Shown here piece after piece: positions 1 through 11,128 of a stretch of 64,000 nt of DNA. This DNA is from Limnephilus marmoratus (taxonomy: Eukaryota > Arthropoda > Insecta > Trichoptera > Limnephilidae): the NCBI GenBank assembly GCA_917880885.1, contig OU862920.1:806001-870000 (forward strand). The letters run 5' to 3'. Position 1 is the first letter of the stretch. Every line of letters starts with the position of its first letter. Below the pieces are notes generated by a model, which ran no database searches, was not told where the DNA came from, and saw only the letters and a program-made list of their open reading frames with translations. The position numbers and the translations under genes are program-made.

Positions 1-29
1 TTCGAGTTCTGTAATTATTTATGCTACCA

Positions 30-296
30 TAATTATTGGAAGGCTTTTTATCTCTCCAGCCAGATTCTCTCACCCCTTCGCCTTGCACCGTAGTGTGAGG
101 AATAGATTCATACGTCCGTCACTCCTGGCCACACTGACCACCAGATTCCTACCCACCCCTCATACCATTTTCCTTCCCACATCTTCTTCTCCTTCCTTTC
201 CCTTAAAAAACCCTCCACACAGCATCCTCAAAGATGACATAGGCCCCTAGGGAAATTGGTTTCCTCGGTGCCTCCTGTGTGGAGCTAATGTAACAA
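30..296 (+). repeat. SINE-like dispersed repeat, 3' part
   Basis: This is the 3' half of a repeat seen again at about 3238, 4795, 26596, 31195, 38505, 47515 and 52366. It shares the pyrimidine-rich stretch around CTCCTTCCTTTCCCTTAAAA, then CCACACAGCATCC and AAAGATGACATAGGCC, and ends with GTGTGGAGCT and an A-rich tail. No coding capacity is seen. The copy at 3238 has a tRNA-like head, so a tRNA-derived SINE is the best reading. Confidence 0.65.
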
Positions 297-2331
297 AAAA
301 GTTCTGCAATGCATAATTTCATGATGCCAGAGCTCAATATTGTATATAGAAACCAATTAATGGTTCCCAGGGTGGCGATTCCAATTCTACGTTGAATGAT
401 TATCATTAAAATGCAAAATACAAAAAAAGCGCTATGTAAATTTCATATTTTTGAAAAAAATGATCCTATTCAACTTCTAGTAATTTCATCACATATTTAC
501 AAAAAAAAAACATACGCAATATCATCAGAAGATTCTGAGTCGTTATGTGCAGTAGCCTACTCAGATTCTGAGTAGGTACCCACACATCTGTAAAAAAAAG
601 TAATTAAAAATTTGTAAAATTTAGTATATCCGAATGTAAATGAAGCAATCTACGCTTTTTTCCGATGCGTAAAACAAAAACTTTAGCATTTCATTTGGAC
701 AGAAAATAAAATATATTATGGACAGTAGGTAATAATACCTACTAACACACATAATATATCCGGGTTCCTAGTTACAATACCTACGTATTTTTACAAAACA
801 AATAATTGCACCAACCAATACCCATGTAATTTAATTTCAGTTAAATGTACAGAATAAATAGCTCCAATACACGTAGGTACTGAAGCATTTTTGCAAAATT
901 CCATCTTTGATTACTTCCTTTTATTTTATATCATAAATTTAAAGTAAATAAGTTCCTACTCATAGTGAATATTGTCATTTGAATTAATAAGCACTAACAT
1001 TTCTATGCGGCCACTCTGATTGGCCATCGGAATAGAATTCCAATCTCTCTCATGATTGGCTGAAAGCTAAAAAAGATAGGGTCCGCCAATATTTCCTTAC
1101 TCATCTTCAACAAACACAATTTGATGAACAAAATTTTTTTTTTTTAAATCGACCCTTTGATTTTATTTTTTGAAAATGTCATCTATCAAGTGTCCACCTT
1201 TCAAATTTAGCAACGCCAATACTATTTTCGTAATAAATAGTTATTCAGAACGAAAAATGTATTGAAATTTAAAAACAAACTACGTATTTCATTTTGAAAA
1301 AAAAATTATACGCTGCGAAAATCTTTGTCGCAATGGCCCGACTCCATTTTCTAAAAACAAAAAAAAATAAGAAAACATTATTAATACTATTACAAAATTA
1401 ATCAAAATATTTCCAACGGTATTTTTTTTACCACCCTGCACTCACATTCGTAAACTGGCAAGCAACGAAAATCGGCATTATTTTAGTGAGAACGCGTTAA
1501 GTACCTACCTATCCTGTAATAAATAACATTCTATGGCGCCTTAATTTTCCTGATATTTTGACCATCTTGAGTGATTCTTTTAATATTTAAATGAAAGAAC
1601 ATTCTTCATAAGCCGGTAGGTACCTATCTCGAACATACCGGGAAAAATAATATTTTTGTAGGTAGGTACCTACGCGTTTTCTCAATAAATACTTGGCGAA
1701 TTTGCAATAATTCAATGGAACGGTAGGTACCTACCGCGTTATAAATTGTGTTTTTTTTTAAATTTTCATATGGCCAGCGATTTTTACACTCTCGAAGAAT
1801 TTACGAACACGTTTTTGACATGAAAATGTGTAATATTTGGCAGCATCTCCTGACATATTTTATATTTGAATCATATGTAAAAACATCTAGCCCGGAATCG
1901 GTTTTTCGGCGGCAATGTCGTTTTCCGAAAAACAACGACCCAAACCGCTGAGAGTTCCGTTTTGTTAGGCTAAAACTTTGACATCTGAGATCTGTGTCAA
2001 CGGTCCTAGCATTTTCCTTTGTGAAATTAACGGGTTTTTTTGTCATATTTTTTTTTCAAACGCCATCTGTCGGCGGGAAATATAACCGAGCCGAATCGAG
2101 TGATTCGAGTTGAGCTTCTAGTTTTCGCCGCCGATTCGTATCGGAGAATAAATCCCTGTATACATTTTATTTTGTCGAAAAAAAATTACTTCCAGTTTCC
2201 ATTCGGAATTTGCTTCAACCGAAAGTGAACCTTGAGGTGGGTGAAACGTAAAGGGCGTACTGGTCGTTTTTGCGTCAACAAAAAAGTGAGCTTTTCCTGA
2301 CTTTTCCCAAAACCAAACAATACTATATATA
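297..2331 (-). mobile_element. Helitron-like unit, 5' part on the minus strand
   Basis: The stretch aligns by eye with the second halves of the units at 47.9-49.4, 52.8-54.5, 59.8-61.1 and 61.9-63.3 kb. Shared landmarks are a GATGCCAGAGCTCA block, GGTAGGTACCTACC palindromes, TCTAGCCCGGAATCGG, a CTGTCGGCGGGAAATATAAC block and the closing ACAATACTATATATA. It runs directly into the CTAG end at 2332. Short open frames here are not conserved as proteins. The family assignment is inferred from the terminal structure of the next unit. Confidence 0.55.
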
Positions 2332-2365
2332 CTAGGTTTTGCCCGTTGCAGAAGCAACTAACGGG
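2332..2365 (-). other. Helitron-like 3' terminus: CTAG plus hairpin
   Basis: CTAG is at 2332-2335. CCCGTT (2342-2347) pairs with AACGGG (2360-2365), and GTTGC with GCAAC lies nested inside. The same CTAG-hairpin block recurs at 46907, 49380, 51784, 54516, 58865 and 61135. Confidence 0.6.
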
Positions 2366-2579
2366 TTAAAACACTATGCGATTTGACGTGTGAACGTCGA
2401 TGATGCGAGGAGTGTGTGTTCAATAAGTATTAAAAGAAAAAAACGATGTTTGAATGTAGACGAAGCGAGGTGTGTGCGCCACATAGAGGGCACAGGCAGT
2501 AGACTGCTCAATTTGGTGCAACTACTATGGGGCCACTTCAATCAACTGGTTCAAGGAGTTCAGTATGGGCCTATAACTT

Positions 2580-3205
2580 ATTTTTTTAATAAATTTTTTT
2601 TTTTTGAATTTTTCTAATATTGAAATTTTATGGATCTGAACTTTTTTTTGGAATTTTGTAATGTTTTGGATTTTGAAATTTTTTGGATATTAAAATATTT
2701 TTCGATTTTGAAATTTTTTGGATTTTAAATTTTTTGGATTTTAAAATTTTTGGAACTTTAAAGTTTTTTTGATTTTAAAATTTTTTTCGATTTTGAAATT
2801 TTTTTGGATTTTGAAATTTTTTGAACTTTAAAGTTTTTTTGATTTTAAAATTTTTTTCGATTTTGAAATTTTTTTGGATTTTGAAATTTTTTGGATTTTA
2901 AAATTTTTTTGGATTTTTAAACTTTTTGGATTTTAAATTTATTGGATTTTAAAATATTGTGAACTTTAAAATAGTTTTCGATTTTTAAATTTTTTTTGAT
3001 TTAAAATTTTTTGGATTTTAAAATTTTTTGGATTTTAAAATTTTTTGAAATTTAAAATTTTTTGGATTTTAAAATTTTTTTAAATTTAAATTTTTTGGAT
3101 TTTAAATTTTTTTTCAATTTTTAACTTTTTGGATTTTAATTTTTGTGGATTTAAGAATTTTTTGAAATGTAAAATTTTTTGTATTTTGAAATTAAAATTA
3201 TTTTG
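2580..3205. repeat. AT-rich minisatellite
   Basis: Degenerate tandem repetition of a unit of about 18-22 bp built on TTTTTTGGATTTTAAAA, with variants GAACTTTAAAG and CGATTTTGAAA. It has no coding capacity. It occupies the central-satellite position of the Helitron-like unit. Confidence 0.85.
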
Positions 3206-3237
3206 AAATTTGTTATCAAAATAACGTAATATAATTT

Positions 3238-3785
3238 AGGGCCCCCTAGATCGAGAGGTAAGACTCTCGACTCGCAATCCGAAGATTGCGGGTTCGAACT
3301 CGATGTGTGCAAATAATTTTTGATCGATTAGTTTGCGTTATTTCTCACACTAATTAACTTATAAAGTATAAGTTCTGGTGTAAAATCACCATTCAGAATC
3401 GAAACTTTGTTTGAAATGGCTTTGGCCGTGTTTACTTACCAGATCTGAGGTTCATTTTGGGAGGCGGCAATGGGAACCGCCGCCCCAGGAACCTTTATTG
3501 GATATTCAACACCTCTGCCATAGGTCACCCTAGGTGATTCGCTACGCTTAGTGATTTAGCAGGGGTGACCGGGTTCATGAGATGAGGTGTGTCTTGGTCT
3601 GATGATCAGGACACACTGAACTCCAGATTCCTATCCACCCCTTAAACCCTTTTCCTTCCCAGAACTCTCATCTCCTTCCTTTCCTAAAAAAAATCCTCCA
3701 CACAGCATCCCCAAAGATGACATAGGACCTGAGGGAAATTATTTTCCCCACGGCCTTCTGTGTGGAGCTCATGCAACAAAAAAAG
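3238..3785 (+). repeat. Full-length tRNA-headed SINE-like element
   Basis: The 5' end looks like a degraded tRNA gene. A TAGATCGAGAGG match to the RNA polymerase III A box is at 3247-3258 and a GGTTCGAACTC B box at 3291-3301, 44 bases apart start to start. The anticodon and T stems pair poorly, so this is not a working tRNA. The roughly 480-bp body and A-rich 3' end are shared with seven other copies in the window. Movement would depend on a LINE reverse transcriptase; which one is unknown. Confidence 0.65.
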
Positions 3786-4345
3786 AATCATCCAATTACG
3801 TGCAGTCGTTCTCGAGTAATGAGCGTACTTACATTTCGGCGAATCATTTTTAAACAACTTTCGTAATGCCAGAGCTCACCAGTAATTATAAAATTTATTC
3901 AAACCTTGTCCTAATAATAACGAATACAACAAAGAAAGAATTATCCAATTTGGTGCATTCGCTCGGAAGCTATGCGCATATATAGATTTCGGCGATTTAT
4001 TTTTAACAAATTTTATAATTCCAGAGCTCACCAGTAGTTTTATACAAACCTTGCCCTAACAATAACGAAACCAACTCATAAAGAATTTTCCAATTAGGTG
4101 CAGTCGTTCGGAAGTTATGCGCGGACTTACATTTCGTCGATTAATTTTTAAACATATTTCATAATGCCAGAAGCCAGAACTCACCAGTAATTTTATACAA
4201 ACCTTGTACTGACAATGAGGAACGCAACAAAAAAAGAATTATCCAATTACGTGCAGTCGTTCGCGAGTTATGAGTGTACTTACATTTCGGCGAATCATTT
4301 TTAAACAACTTTCGTAATGCCAGAGCTCACCAGTAATTATAAAAT
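3785..4345. repeat. About 145-bp tandem repeat, four units
   Basis: Four degenerate units begin near 3785, 3938, 4080 and 4233. Each contains AAGAATTATCCAATTACGTG, a TTCG..AGTTATG block, ACATTTCGGCGAAT and GCCAGAGCTCACCAGTAATT. The GCCAGAGCTCA element also occurs in the 107-bp and 148-bp satellites further right. No coding capacity is seen. Confidence 0.75.
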
Positions 4346-4794
4346 TTATTCAAAATAATTTAAATATTTGTGAAAAATTGGCTATCGGAAAAAAAAAGAT
4401 TTATATTGATTTTGATATATACGAAAAAATGTTGAATCTGTAGATATAAGATGTAAATTTTAAATTTAAAAAATGTATAAATATGTAACTAAAATATAAG
4501 CACCTGATGACAAGCCGATTCAATTGGCTTAGCAGGACTTGTTTGTTGATTATATTATTTATTATCTATTATTTCAATAAAAAAATCTCTAACCAGTAAA
4601 TATTTACAGCAATTTTAAGTTTTTTAGTAAAATGTTATCATTTTCAGAAAAAGCTGTTTTTATCTTAGAATAAAAGTTGTACATAATTTTATGAGCTTTT
4701 ACTTATTATAAGAAAATTGTCCTCTGCGACGCACCATTTTCGAGATATAAGCGCACATCCGAAAATTGGTACCTTCTCCCCCCCCCCCTCCCTC

Positions 4795-5090
4795 CCCTAG
4801 CTCACCACCTAGACGTCAGGACTATTAGTATGTTCACACCCTAAGCACCCTGAACAAGTTTCTGAAGGAATCGCTTAGGTTCCTGCTCACGCAATCTACA
4901 CCTCCTTCCTTGACTGGACTAAATAGAAATACGGCTGCTCTAACCCATCTCCTTCCCCTCCCCACTACAATCAGCCTCACATCGCCAATCGGGGATGCCA
5001 TAGTCTAACTGGTTCCAGGCGGTTGGGAGACACCCATAACCACCATTTATTGGGTAACTAACACCCCTGCGATGGGTCTTTCCAAGGGTT
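4795..5090 (+). repeat. SINE-like repeat fragment, rearranged
   Basis: It contains the blocks CTCCTTCCCCTCCCCACTAC, TTGGGGAYGCCATAGTC and CACCATTTATTGGGTAACTA known from the copies at 47515 and 26596, in a different order. It is preceded by a C-rich tract at 4778-4796. Confidence 0.5.
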
Positions 5091-6668
5091 ATTTACTATT
5101 TATTTACCAAATATTTTTCACTAAGATAAAACCTTTGCCCAATAATTAAAAATGTAGGTTTACCTACCGTTTTTGGTTCTAGAGGACCTGTTCAGAATGT
5201 AAAAACTAAAAATGAAAACTAAAATGTTTCATATTATTTATTAATCCTCTCCCAATTCAGCCCTTCTTTGGTTTCGTGACGTATTTTCTCGACGTTTGTT
5301 TAAAATTAAAAGAACACCTCTTGTCACACAATGAACGCTCTCGGGTTATTTTCTTTACGAGCGTGTACGGCTAGTTTATACCAAGTAGGATTGATAAATT
5401 CATCTCCATAATACGTCACGCGCGACATGTGATTGGTTGATGAATGATAAAACTACATAATGTGATTTGAGAATGAACTGTGATCGGATTTACGAACTTC
5501 GAAGCGAGGCGCTGGAATACGTACAAGAGTTGTATTGTTAAAATTTACTTACACGGGGTCAATTTTACTGGCTGGCTACTAAGATACGGCATATCTAGAG
5601 AATACTTGATCAAAGTTTATAAATGATTACCGTGGATAATTTATCCGAATATGTAATTTTCAGGGTTCCTACCTAGTCCATCCCAATATTCTAAAATAAT
5701 ATTTTATTTATATGGCAAGACAACCGCTAAAAGTTGTCATAACCAACTGAAGCAAAGCCTGAAAATCGAACACCTTCTTCGGTTTTAGGACATTTCCCAT
5801 ACAAATTACGTCAGCCAACGGTGTCCTGGCCTGGCTAAAAACTTTGGTGGTTTTGGATGTTGTTCCATGTTCAGTATTGCAAGGTTGGAGAAAATTACAT
5901 AAAGATTTAAAATATCTACTGATTTAACAGGCTGAAAACCATGTGCATTATCGGTGTCATTGGATTTTTCGCAAATGTCAAATATAATTGCAAAGTTTGA
6001 CGCGACATTGTGAAACATTTTAAATGGGAAGCTACACATGTTTTTATATTAAAAGTTTCTAAAACTTGTACATTTTATGATTATTTGAAAATATCTCTTG
6101 CAAAATGTTTTTTCATGCTGTAATCTACCACCTCGCAAAGGGCCTTTAAAATGTCAATTTTTCTAGGTTCTTTTCAAGAATGCCGTTTGATTTATTAGAA
6201 TAAATTCCTAGCAAAAAAAAATTCCTAGCAAAAATCAGTTTTATACGGGAAATTGATAATATATCTTTCTCAACTTTTGCAGCCATTTGAATAGAGATAG
6301 ATAACTCCTAGCATTTTATTTACTGAAAGTGATGGTCAAAAAGACGTCTTTCGTTTTTTATGCGCACCTGTCGGCGGGAAGTATAACCGAGCCGAATCGA
6401 GTGATTCAAGTAGAGCTTCTAGTTTTCGCCGCTGATTCGTATCGGAGAATAAATCCCTGTGTATATATTTTATTTTGTCGAAAAAAAAATACTCCCAGCT
6501 TCCTTGTCTGAATTTCCTTCAACCGAAAGTGAACCTTAAGGTGGGTGAAACGTAAAGGGCATACTGGTCGTTTTTGCGTCAAACAAAAAGTGAGCAAAAA
6601 AAGTGAGCTAAAAAAGTGAGCAAAAAAGTGAGCAAAAAAAAACTGAACAATACTATATATATATTCTG

Positions 6669-6776
6669 TTATCCGGGGCGAAGACAAATCAACAAATCAA
6701 AGATCATCAAAATCGGTCCAGCCGTTCTCGAGTTATAAATAGTGTAACTAACCCGACTTTGTTTTATATATTAAGA
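6669..6776. repeat. Fragment of a widespread insect repeat
   Basis: A block reading AAAATCGGTCCAGCCGTTCT then CGAGTTATAAATAGTGTAAC and CCGACTTTGTTTTATATATT. This wording is very common in insect intergenic DNA and marks an old non-autonomous transposon. It adjoins the end of the Helitron-like unit at 6664. Confidence 0.5.
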
Positions 6777-6844
6777 TATTATTAGCGCACTACCTCTAAC
6801 ATTCGTATTTACATATCTCTTCTTCTTCTTCTTTTTGAGCGGGT

Positions 6845-6924
6845 ACTACCGGTACTTAACACAAGCGTCATCAAGGTGTAAATTAAACCCTGATGATGCT
6901 TGTGTTATGCGAAACCGGTGGGTA
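6845..6924. repeat. Imperfect inverted repeat (hairpin)
   Basis: The left arm carries ACCGGT and TAACACAAGCGTCATCAAGG. The right arm carries the complement, CCCTGATGATGCTTGTGTTA then GCGAAACCGGT. The inner 20 bp pair at 18 positions around an 11-nt loop. The outer ACCGGT blocks pair across a 3-nt offset. It looks like two inverted copies of a LINE or Penelope-type 3'-end motif. Confidence 0.6.
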
Positions 6925-7789
6925 TTAAAAATATATATAAATAAATCGTGATTATTAACAAAGTAATTGTTTTATTTCAATAAATAATACCATCAAAATT
7001 CTCGTTATTTTCAATACATACGATGAATTTAGGCTGTTCTTATAACAGTGGTATACGGTCAGCATATGTAATATAACTGTTTTTTAAACAGTTAACGATT
7101 CACGGTCAGCGTTTGTTGCTTCCAAGCAGTAGGTCGGGTTTCATTTAGCGGCCGTACTATTTTTATTCATTTTTATTTTCAGTGTTTACATAATTAGTTT
7201 TAAACTTTTATTTAATTAAGAGCTGTTGTAAGCGTTCAAATAAAAAGCAGATTACTGGAGATGGTTTGAAAGGGAGATAGTAAATACGAATGATAAAGGG
7301 AGCGCGCTAATATTTCAAATCAACATATTATTAACAGACGTAAGCCTGTTCGTGAAAATAAATTTATAAAAAAATCAAAATGTGTTTGGAGATTAGTGTA
7401 TCTTTTATTGCTATATTAAGCGTAGGAAATGTTTGAAACTTTCAAAATACCTTCAATTAACACCCGCGATGGTTTCTGTATTATTTACACACGACAATTC
7501 ATCTAAAAAGCTTTTAGTCATCACAAAAATATTTGCAAACTGAAAAAAATTTGAGAACGACATTTTGCAAAATAATTATTGTTAAATCAAAATTCTATTT
7601 TCGAAACTCTTTATATTTATGAATTAATTGGGAGTACTTACATAATAATTTGAATCGAATCAATAATTACAGATTTTTTAAATAAGTATCTATCTTAGGT
7701 ACCACATTTGATTGATTGTACTTATTTTATTTGATTGTTCTTACGATATAAGAAAATGAATATTTGTAATACATGAAACATGAAAATTT

Positions 7790-8033
7790 GAATTAAAAAA
7801 ATTGTAATAAGTGGCACGCAAGCCGTTTGAAAACCGAATGTAATGGGACTGAAAATGGGTTGGCGGGACGGGGGAGCGGGAGAGAGGAGAGGAAAGGCAG
7901 AGAAGGTGGAAGGGGTACGCAGGAAGGGAAGGTAACGCGGGCGGGGATCAGAGACGCACGGTAAAGGACATGCAGGGAGAAAAAAATTATTTCTTTGAAT
8001 ATGGCATTGTAACGCATGCCGGGAGCCAGCTAG
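7790..8033 (+). mobile_element. Helitron-like 3'-end fragment
   Basis: It shares the AATAGGTGGCAYGCNAGC and GAAAACCGAATGTA blocks and the purine-rich G-tract with the 3' end of the element at 12151-14764, and stops at CTAG (8030-8033) followed by T. The open frame on the other strand (7793-8017) is only the complement of the G-rich tract. Confidence 0.5.
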
Positions 8034-9289
8034 TGTTTAATAAATTAAATAAATCACGATTATAAAAACAGAGCAAAAATCTCTCGATATCTGAGTTGGG
8101 TAGCTTTAAATAAACAATGAGATTTCTTTTTCATACCCGTGGCATGCTTAATAACAGAACCACATAAATTTTTCATAATTTTTGGAAAATTCTTTGCAAT
8201 TTTTTCTATCGAGGGAATTTCATATAAATTACCTTTTCAACTCTTGCCAATAGTAGAGTATAATAAAACTGTGTATCAATAAAAACCCCGAAGAAGTGAG
8301 CGTTGCTCACGAAACAAGATGGTTTTTTGTAAACAATTAAATTGGTAAAAACTAAGTATTTTATTAATTTGAATTAAAATGGTGCCACAAAATAAGTTTG
8401 CTGTGTTAGAAGAAGTAGAGATTATCTTCAAAAAATATATTTTTATTTTTTAAAGCTTAAAAACTTAAAGCGTCCAATGGAAGCTTGTTACATGTTGTTA
8501 AAAAATCTGAAGCGGGGTCTTAAAAAATTACATTTTTAAATGTTTTTTGAGATTTGCTAAATAATATTTACAAATTTCACATCAAAATATGAGTGCATTA
8601 TTGCTACAAAGTAAGGAGAACCTAAAATATACTCAAAACACATCCATAATACAATCCGCTAATATCAACAGAGAATGTATTCTACATTCGTTAATTTCTT
8701 CGTCACATTTATGTGAGAAAACATCGCTAATCTCAAAATACCAAGATATCACTGTCGCGTCGTATGGTTCATGCATCCGTGAACAATTTTACACAAATTT
8801 ATATGTTTGGTGTTCGGTAATGCAAGGCGATACCAACTTCAAAAGTCAATGAACAACACATTCAACTGATTTGGTATGTTTATATATTATGGATGACAAT
8901 ATGTATATCGAGAATCTCCATAATTTATTCAAGGATTTGGCCCGACTTGGGGATGATCGAATATCCAATAACCCAATAATGACTAGACGGCGCAGCGCCC
9001 CACTAAATAATCATAAACATTGACCTGGACATGTACATACGGCTCGTGAAACTACTACTAACTAATACTCGTCCTGGGAGATTCCCACTTGACCACTGTA
9101 CGCAGTGGCGTGCACACTGCACACTGCACGGGCTTTTTAGTCAGGGAAGGAGGCAGTGGAAAACAGCGAAATAATTTCATTTAAAAAACTTACAACAGTG
9201 TAAGAAAGTCTAACTTAGCCGACGTGGATTAGGATTACCTAAGCTGTATTAAATACCCAAACAACTTACTGCTAAATTTATAAATAATA
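8034..9289. other. Unassigned stretch
   Basis: No gene is recognised. A perfect 6-bp hairpin GTGAGC-GTT-GCTCAC (8296-8310) lies between CCGAAGAA and GAAACAAG, resembling a LINE 3'-end motif. An 87-codon open frame at 8589-8852 has no recognisable domain, repeat or splice context and is probably chance. Confidence 0.4.
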
Positions 9290-9760
9290 CTAGCTGGGTT
9301 AACCGGCTTCGCTCAGGACAACATTCGAGAGTGTTCTGGAATGTTTCACATTGATGTTCCCGATTCCCTGTTCCCGAACATTCCACAATTTTCCAGAATG
9401 TTCCGGGATGTTCTGGAACGTTGTGGAATGCTCACAAATACTCTGACTGGGGTGTCCGGCATCGCTCAGGGAGTTGGTGCGAGATTGAATTGACGTTCGA
9501 ATCCACGACGGATCTTGCTTTATATACCCCAGACGGGTAGCCCCATACAAAAAAAACTTCAAATGTTCCATAATAATGTTCCAGATCATTCCACAACATT
9601 CAGGAGTGTTCTGCAATGTTCCACAATGATCTGGGATATTCCGGTATATTCCTAAACGTTCCATCCTATTCTCGAACATTCCAGGATGTTCTGGAATATG
9701 GTGGAATGCTCCTGTATACTTTGTTTTGAACTGTTCTAGAAATTTCAAGGGGGCGAAATT
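9290..9760 (-). mobile_element. CTAG-ended repeat rich in heat-shock-element motifs
   Basis: On the minus strand it ends with GAGCGAAGCCGGTTAACCCA and then CTAG (9290-9293) followed by T, a Helitron-like terminus. A diverged second copy of that end is at about 9440-9475. The body repeats GGAATGTTC/GAACATTCC. Several segments are perfect three-unit heat shock elements (TTC-nn-GAA-nn-TTC): 9371-9383, 9392-9404, 9669-9681 and 9734-9746. The long minus-strand frame across it is periodic and not a protein. Confidence 0.5.
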
Positions 9761-9892
9761 TCAAGCCCTTATATCTTTAAAAGCACGCCCTTCACGTAAA
9801 AACGGGAACTTTCTTCATGGATTGGGGATAGAGGGCTACCACACAATATAACTATCGTTATCGAACTGGGATTCGTCTTTGAGTTTTAGCGG

Positions 9893-10608
9893 CATGCACA
9901 TTGTACACTTTTTTTAATAATGTATATTGAAGATTAAGATTATCCAAACTTCTAGAACTTTCCAGAACCTTCTAGACTCACCCACACTCTCCGCCATTCA
10001 TTTCTGAAATCTTCTAGAATTTTCTTAGGGAACCTTCCAGAACTATCTAGAACCTTCTAGACCCACCGACACACTCCCTCGCTCCTTCCAGCACTTTCTA
10101 GAGCTTTATCGAGCCTTCTAGAACTTTCCGGAAGCTTCTTAACTCAGCAACGTACTCCGCCGAAAGTTCTCTATCAAAAGTTATCCTATCAATCCTTATC
10201 GATCGTGCATGCTAGGACCTCTGATCATGTTACCGTAGAGTAGTGGGAATTTGATCATGCACATTGTACACTTTTTTTAATAATGTATATTGAAGATTAA
10301 GATTATCCAAACTTCTAGAACTTTCCAGAACCTTCTAGACTCACCCACACTCTCCGCCATTCATTTCTGAAATCTTCTAGAATTTTCTTAGGGAACCTTC
10401 CAGAACTATCTAGAACCTTCTAGACCCACCGACACACTCCCTCGCTCCTTCCAGCACTTTTTAGAGCTTTATCGAGCCTTCTAGAACTTTCCGGAAGCTT
10501 CTTAACTCAGCAACGTACTCCGCCGAAAGTTCTCTATCAAAAGTTATCCTATCAATCCTTATCGATCGTGCATGCTAGGACCTCTGATCATGTTACCGTA
10601 GAGTAGTG
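9893..10608. repeat. Tandem pair of 353-bp units with extended heat shock elements
   Basis: Unit 1 (9893-10245) and unit 2 (10256-10608) are almost identical (one difference seen), separated by 10 bp, period 363. Each holds several runs where TTC and GAA alternate every 5 bp. One starts at 9950: TTC, GAA, TTC, GAA, TTC at 9950, 9955, 9960, 9965 and 9970. Another contains TTCTAGAACTTTCCGGAAGC. This is the binding pattern of heat shock factor trimers. No coding sequence is recognised inside. Confidence 0.8.
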
Positions 10609-10731
10609 CGGCCGGTGCTTTTTTGCGACTCTCAGTTGCAGTTGCGCAAGTGTTTTTATTGACTATTTCGTGCAATTATAGGACTACTTGGACGGCACGT
10701 CCTATGTTCAATGTACATGTCACATACATTT

Positions 10732-10739
10732 TATAAATA
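10732..10739 (+). promoter_or_regulatory. Candidate TATA box
   Basis: TATAAATA lies 124 bp right of the HSE-rich repeat pair and 41 bp before the ATG at 10773. It is a sequence match only. Confidence 0.25.
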
Positions 10740-10772
10740 TACAAGGTGTTCCTATAATCGAAGGCCTTCTTA

Positions 10773-10907
10773 ATGAATTCCTTCCGTCAGCAGAAGCACA
10801 TATTCGACATTCCAACTAACAGGCAGAGTACCCGCAGAGATTCCATACGAATTCAGGACAACTACTTTGAATTATCCGTTGGGGAAGGGAAGGATAGCTC
10901 AAAATAG
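10773..10907 (+). CDS. Small open frame of unknown identity downstream of the HSE cluster
   Basis: A 44-codon frame starting MNSFRQQKHIFDIPTNRQST, rich in charged and polar residues, with no recognised domain. It could be a first exon, an N-terminal remnant of a transposon protein, or chance. It was noted because a TATA-like box lies just upstream and heat shock elements lie 165 bp and more upstream. No splice donor or continuation was identified with confidence. Confidence 0.2.
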   Translation: MNSFRQQKHIFDIPTNRQSTRRDSIRIQDNYFELSVGEGKDSSK

Positions 10908-11128
10908 CTCCGAGACTTTTGACTAACCTCAAGAAACTACTTCTTAGGTGATGTTTCAATATAGTATTGCAATAACATACGTATTGGCTTTTTAGTTACC
11001 TGGCTTATAAAATACTCTTTTATCCATTTGAATTTCACTTTTGTTTTTTGATTGAAATAATGTTTGAATGAATTGGAATCGTGGAAATTGAAATAAACCC
11101 ACTTCCCAAAATCCAATCGAGTTGAAAC

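Larger units (their letters stand above)
2332..6664 (-). mobile_element. Helitron-like unit carrying satellites and SINEs
   Basis: Read on the minus strand, the element ends in a short hairpin followed by CAAAACCTAG and then T, the arrangement expected at a Helitron 3' end (hairpin, then CTRR, inserted before T). The body to the right holds an AT-rich minisatellite, a full SINE, a 145-bp tandem array, a second SINE fragment and then the conserved block that closes with AACAATACTATATAT at about 6645-6664. No Rep/helicase gene is present, so it would be non-autonomous. Confidence 0.5.

Noticed and set aside
3238..3305. Functional tRNA gene
   Set aside because: A and B boxes match, but anticodon and T stems do not pair and it leads into a dispersed repeat body.
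6890..6926. Hammerhead ribozyme
   Set aside because: CTGATGA and GAAAC boxes are present, but stem I does not form next to CTGATGA and stem III would be only two base pairs.
8589..8852. 87-codon plus-strand open frame
   Set aside because: No recognisable domain, no splice or promoter context and unremarkable composition; likely chance.
9299..9748. 149-codon minus-strand open frame
   Set aside because: It reads across the GGAATGTTC minisatellite and gives a periodic protein (NIPEHSG-like repeats); no domain and no start context.
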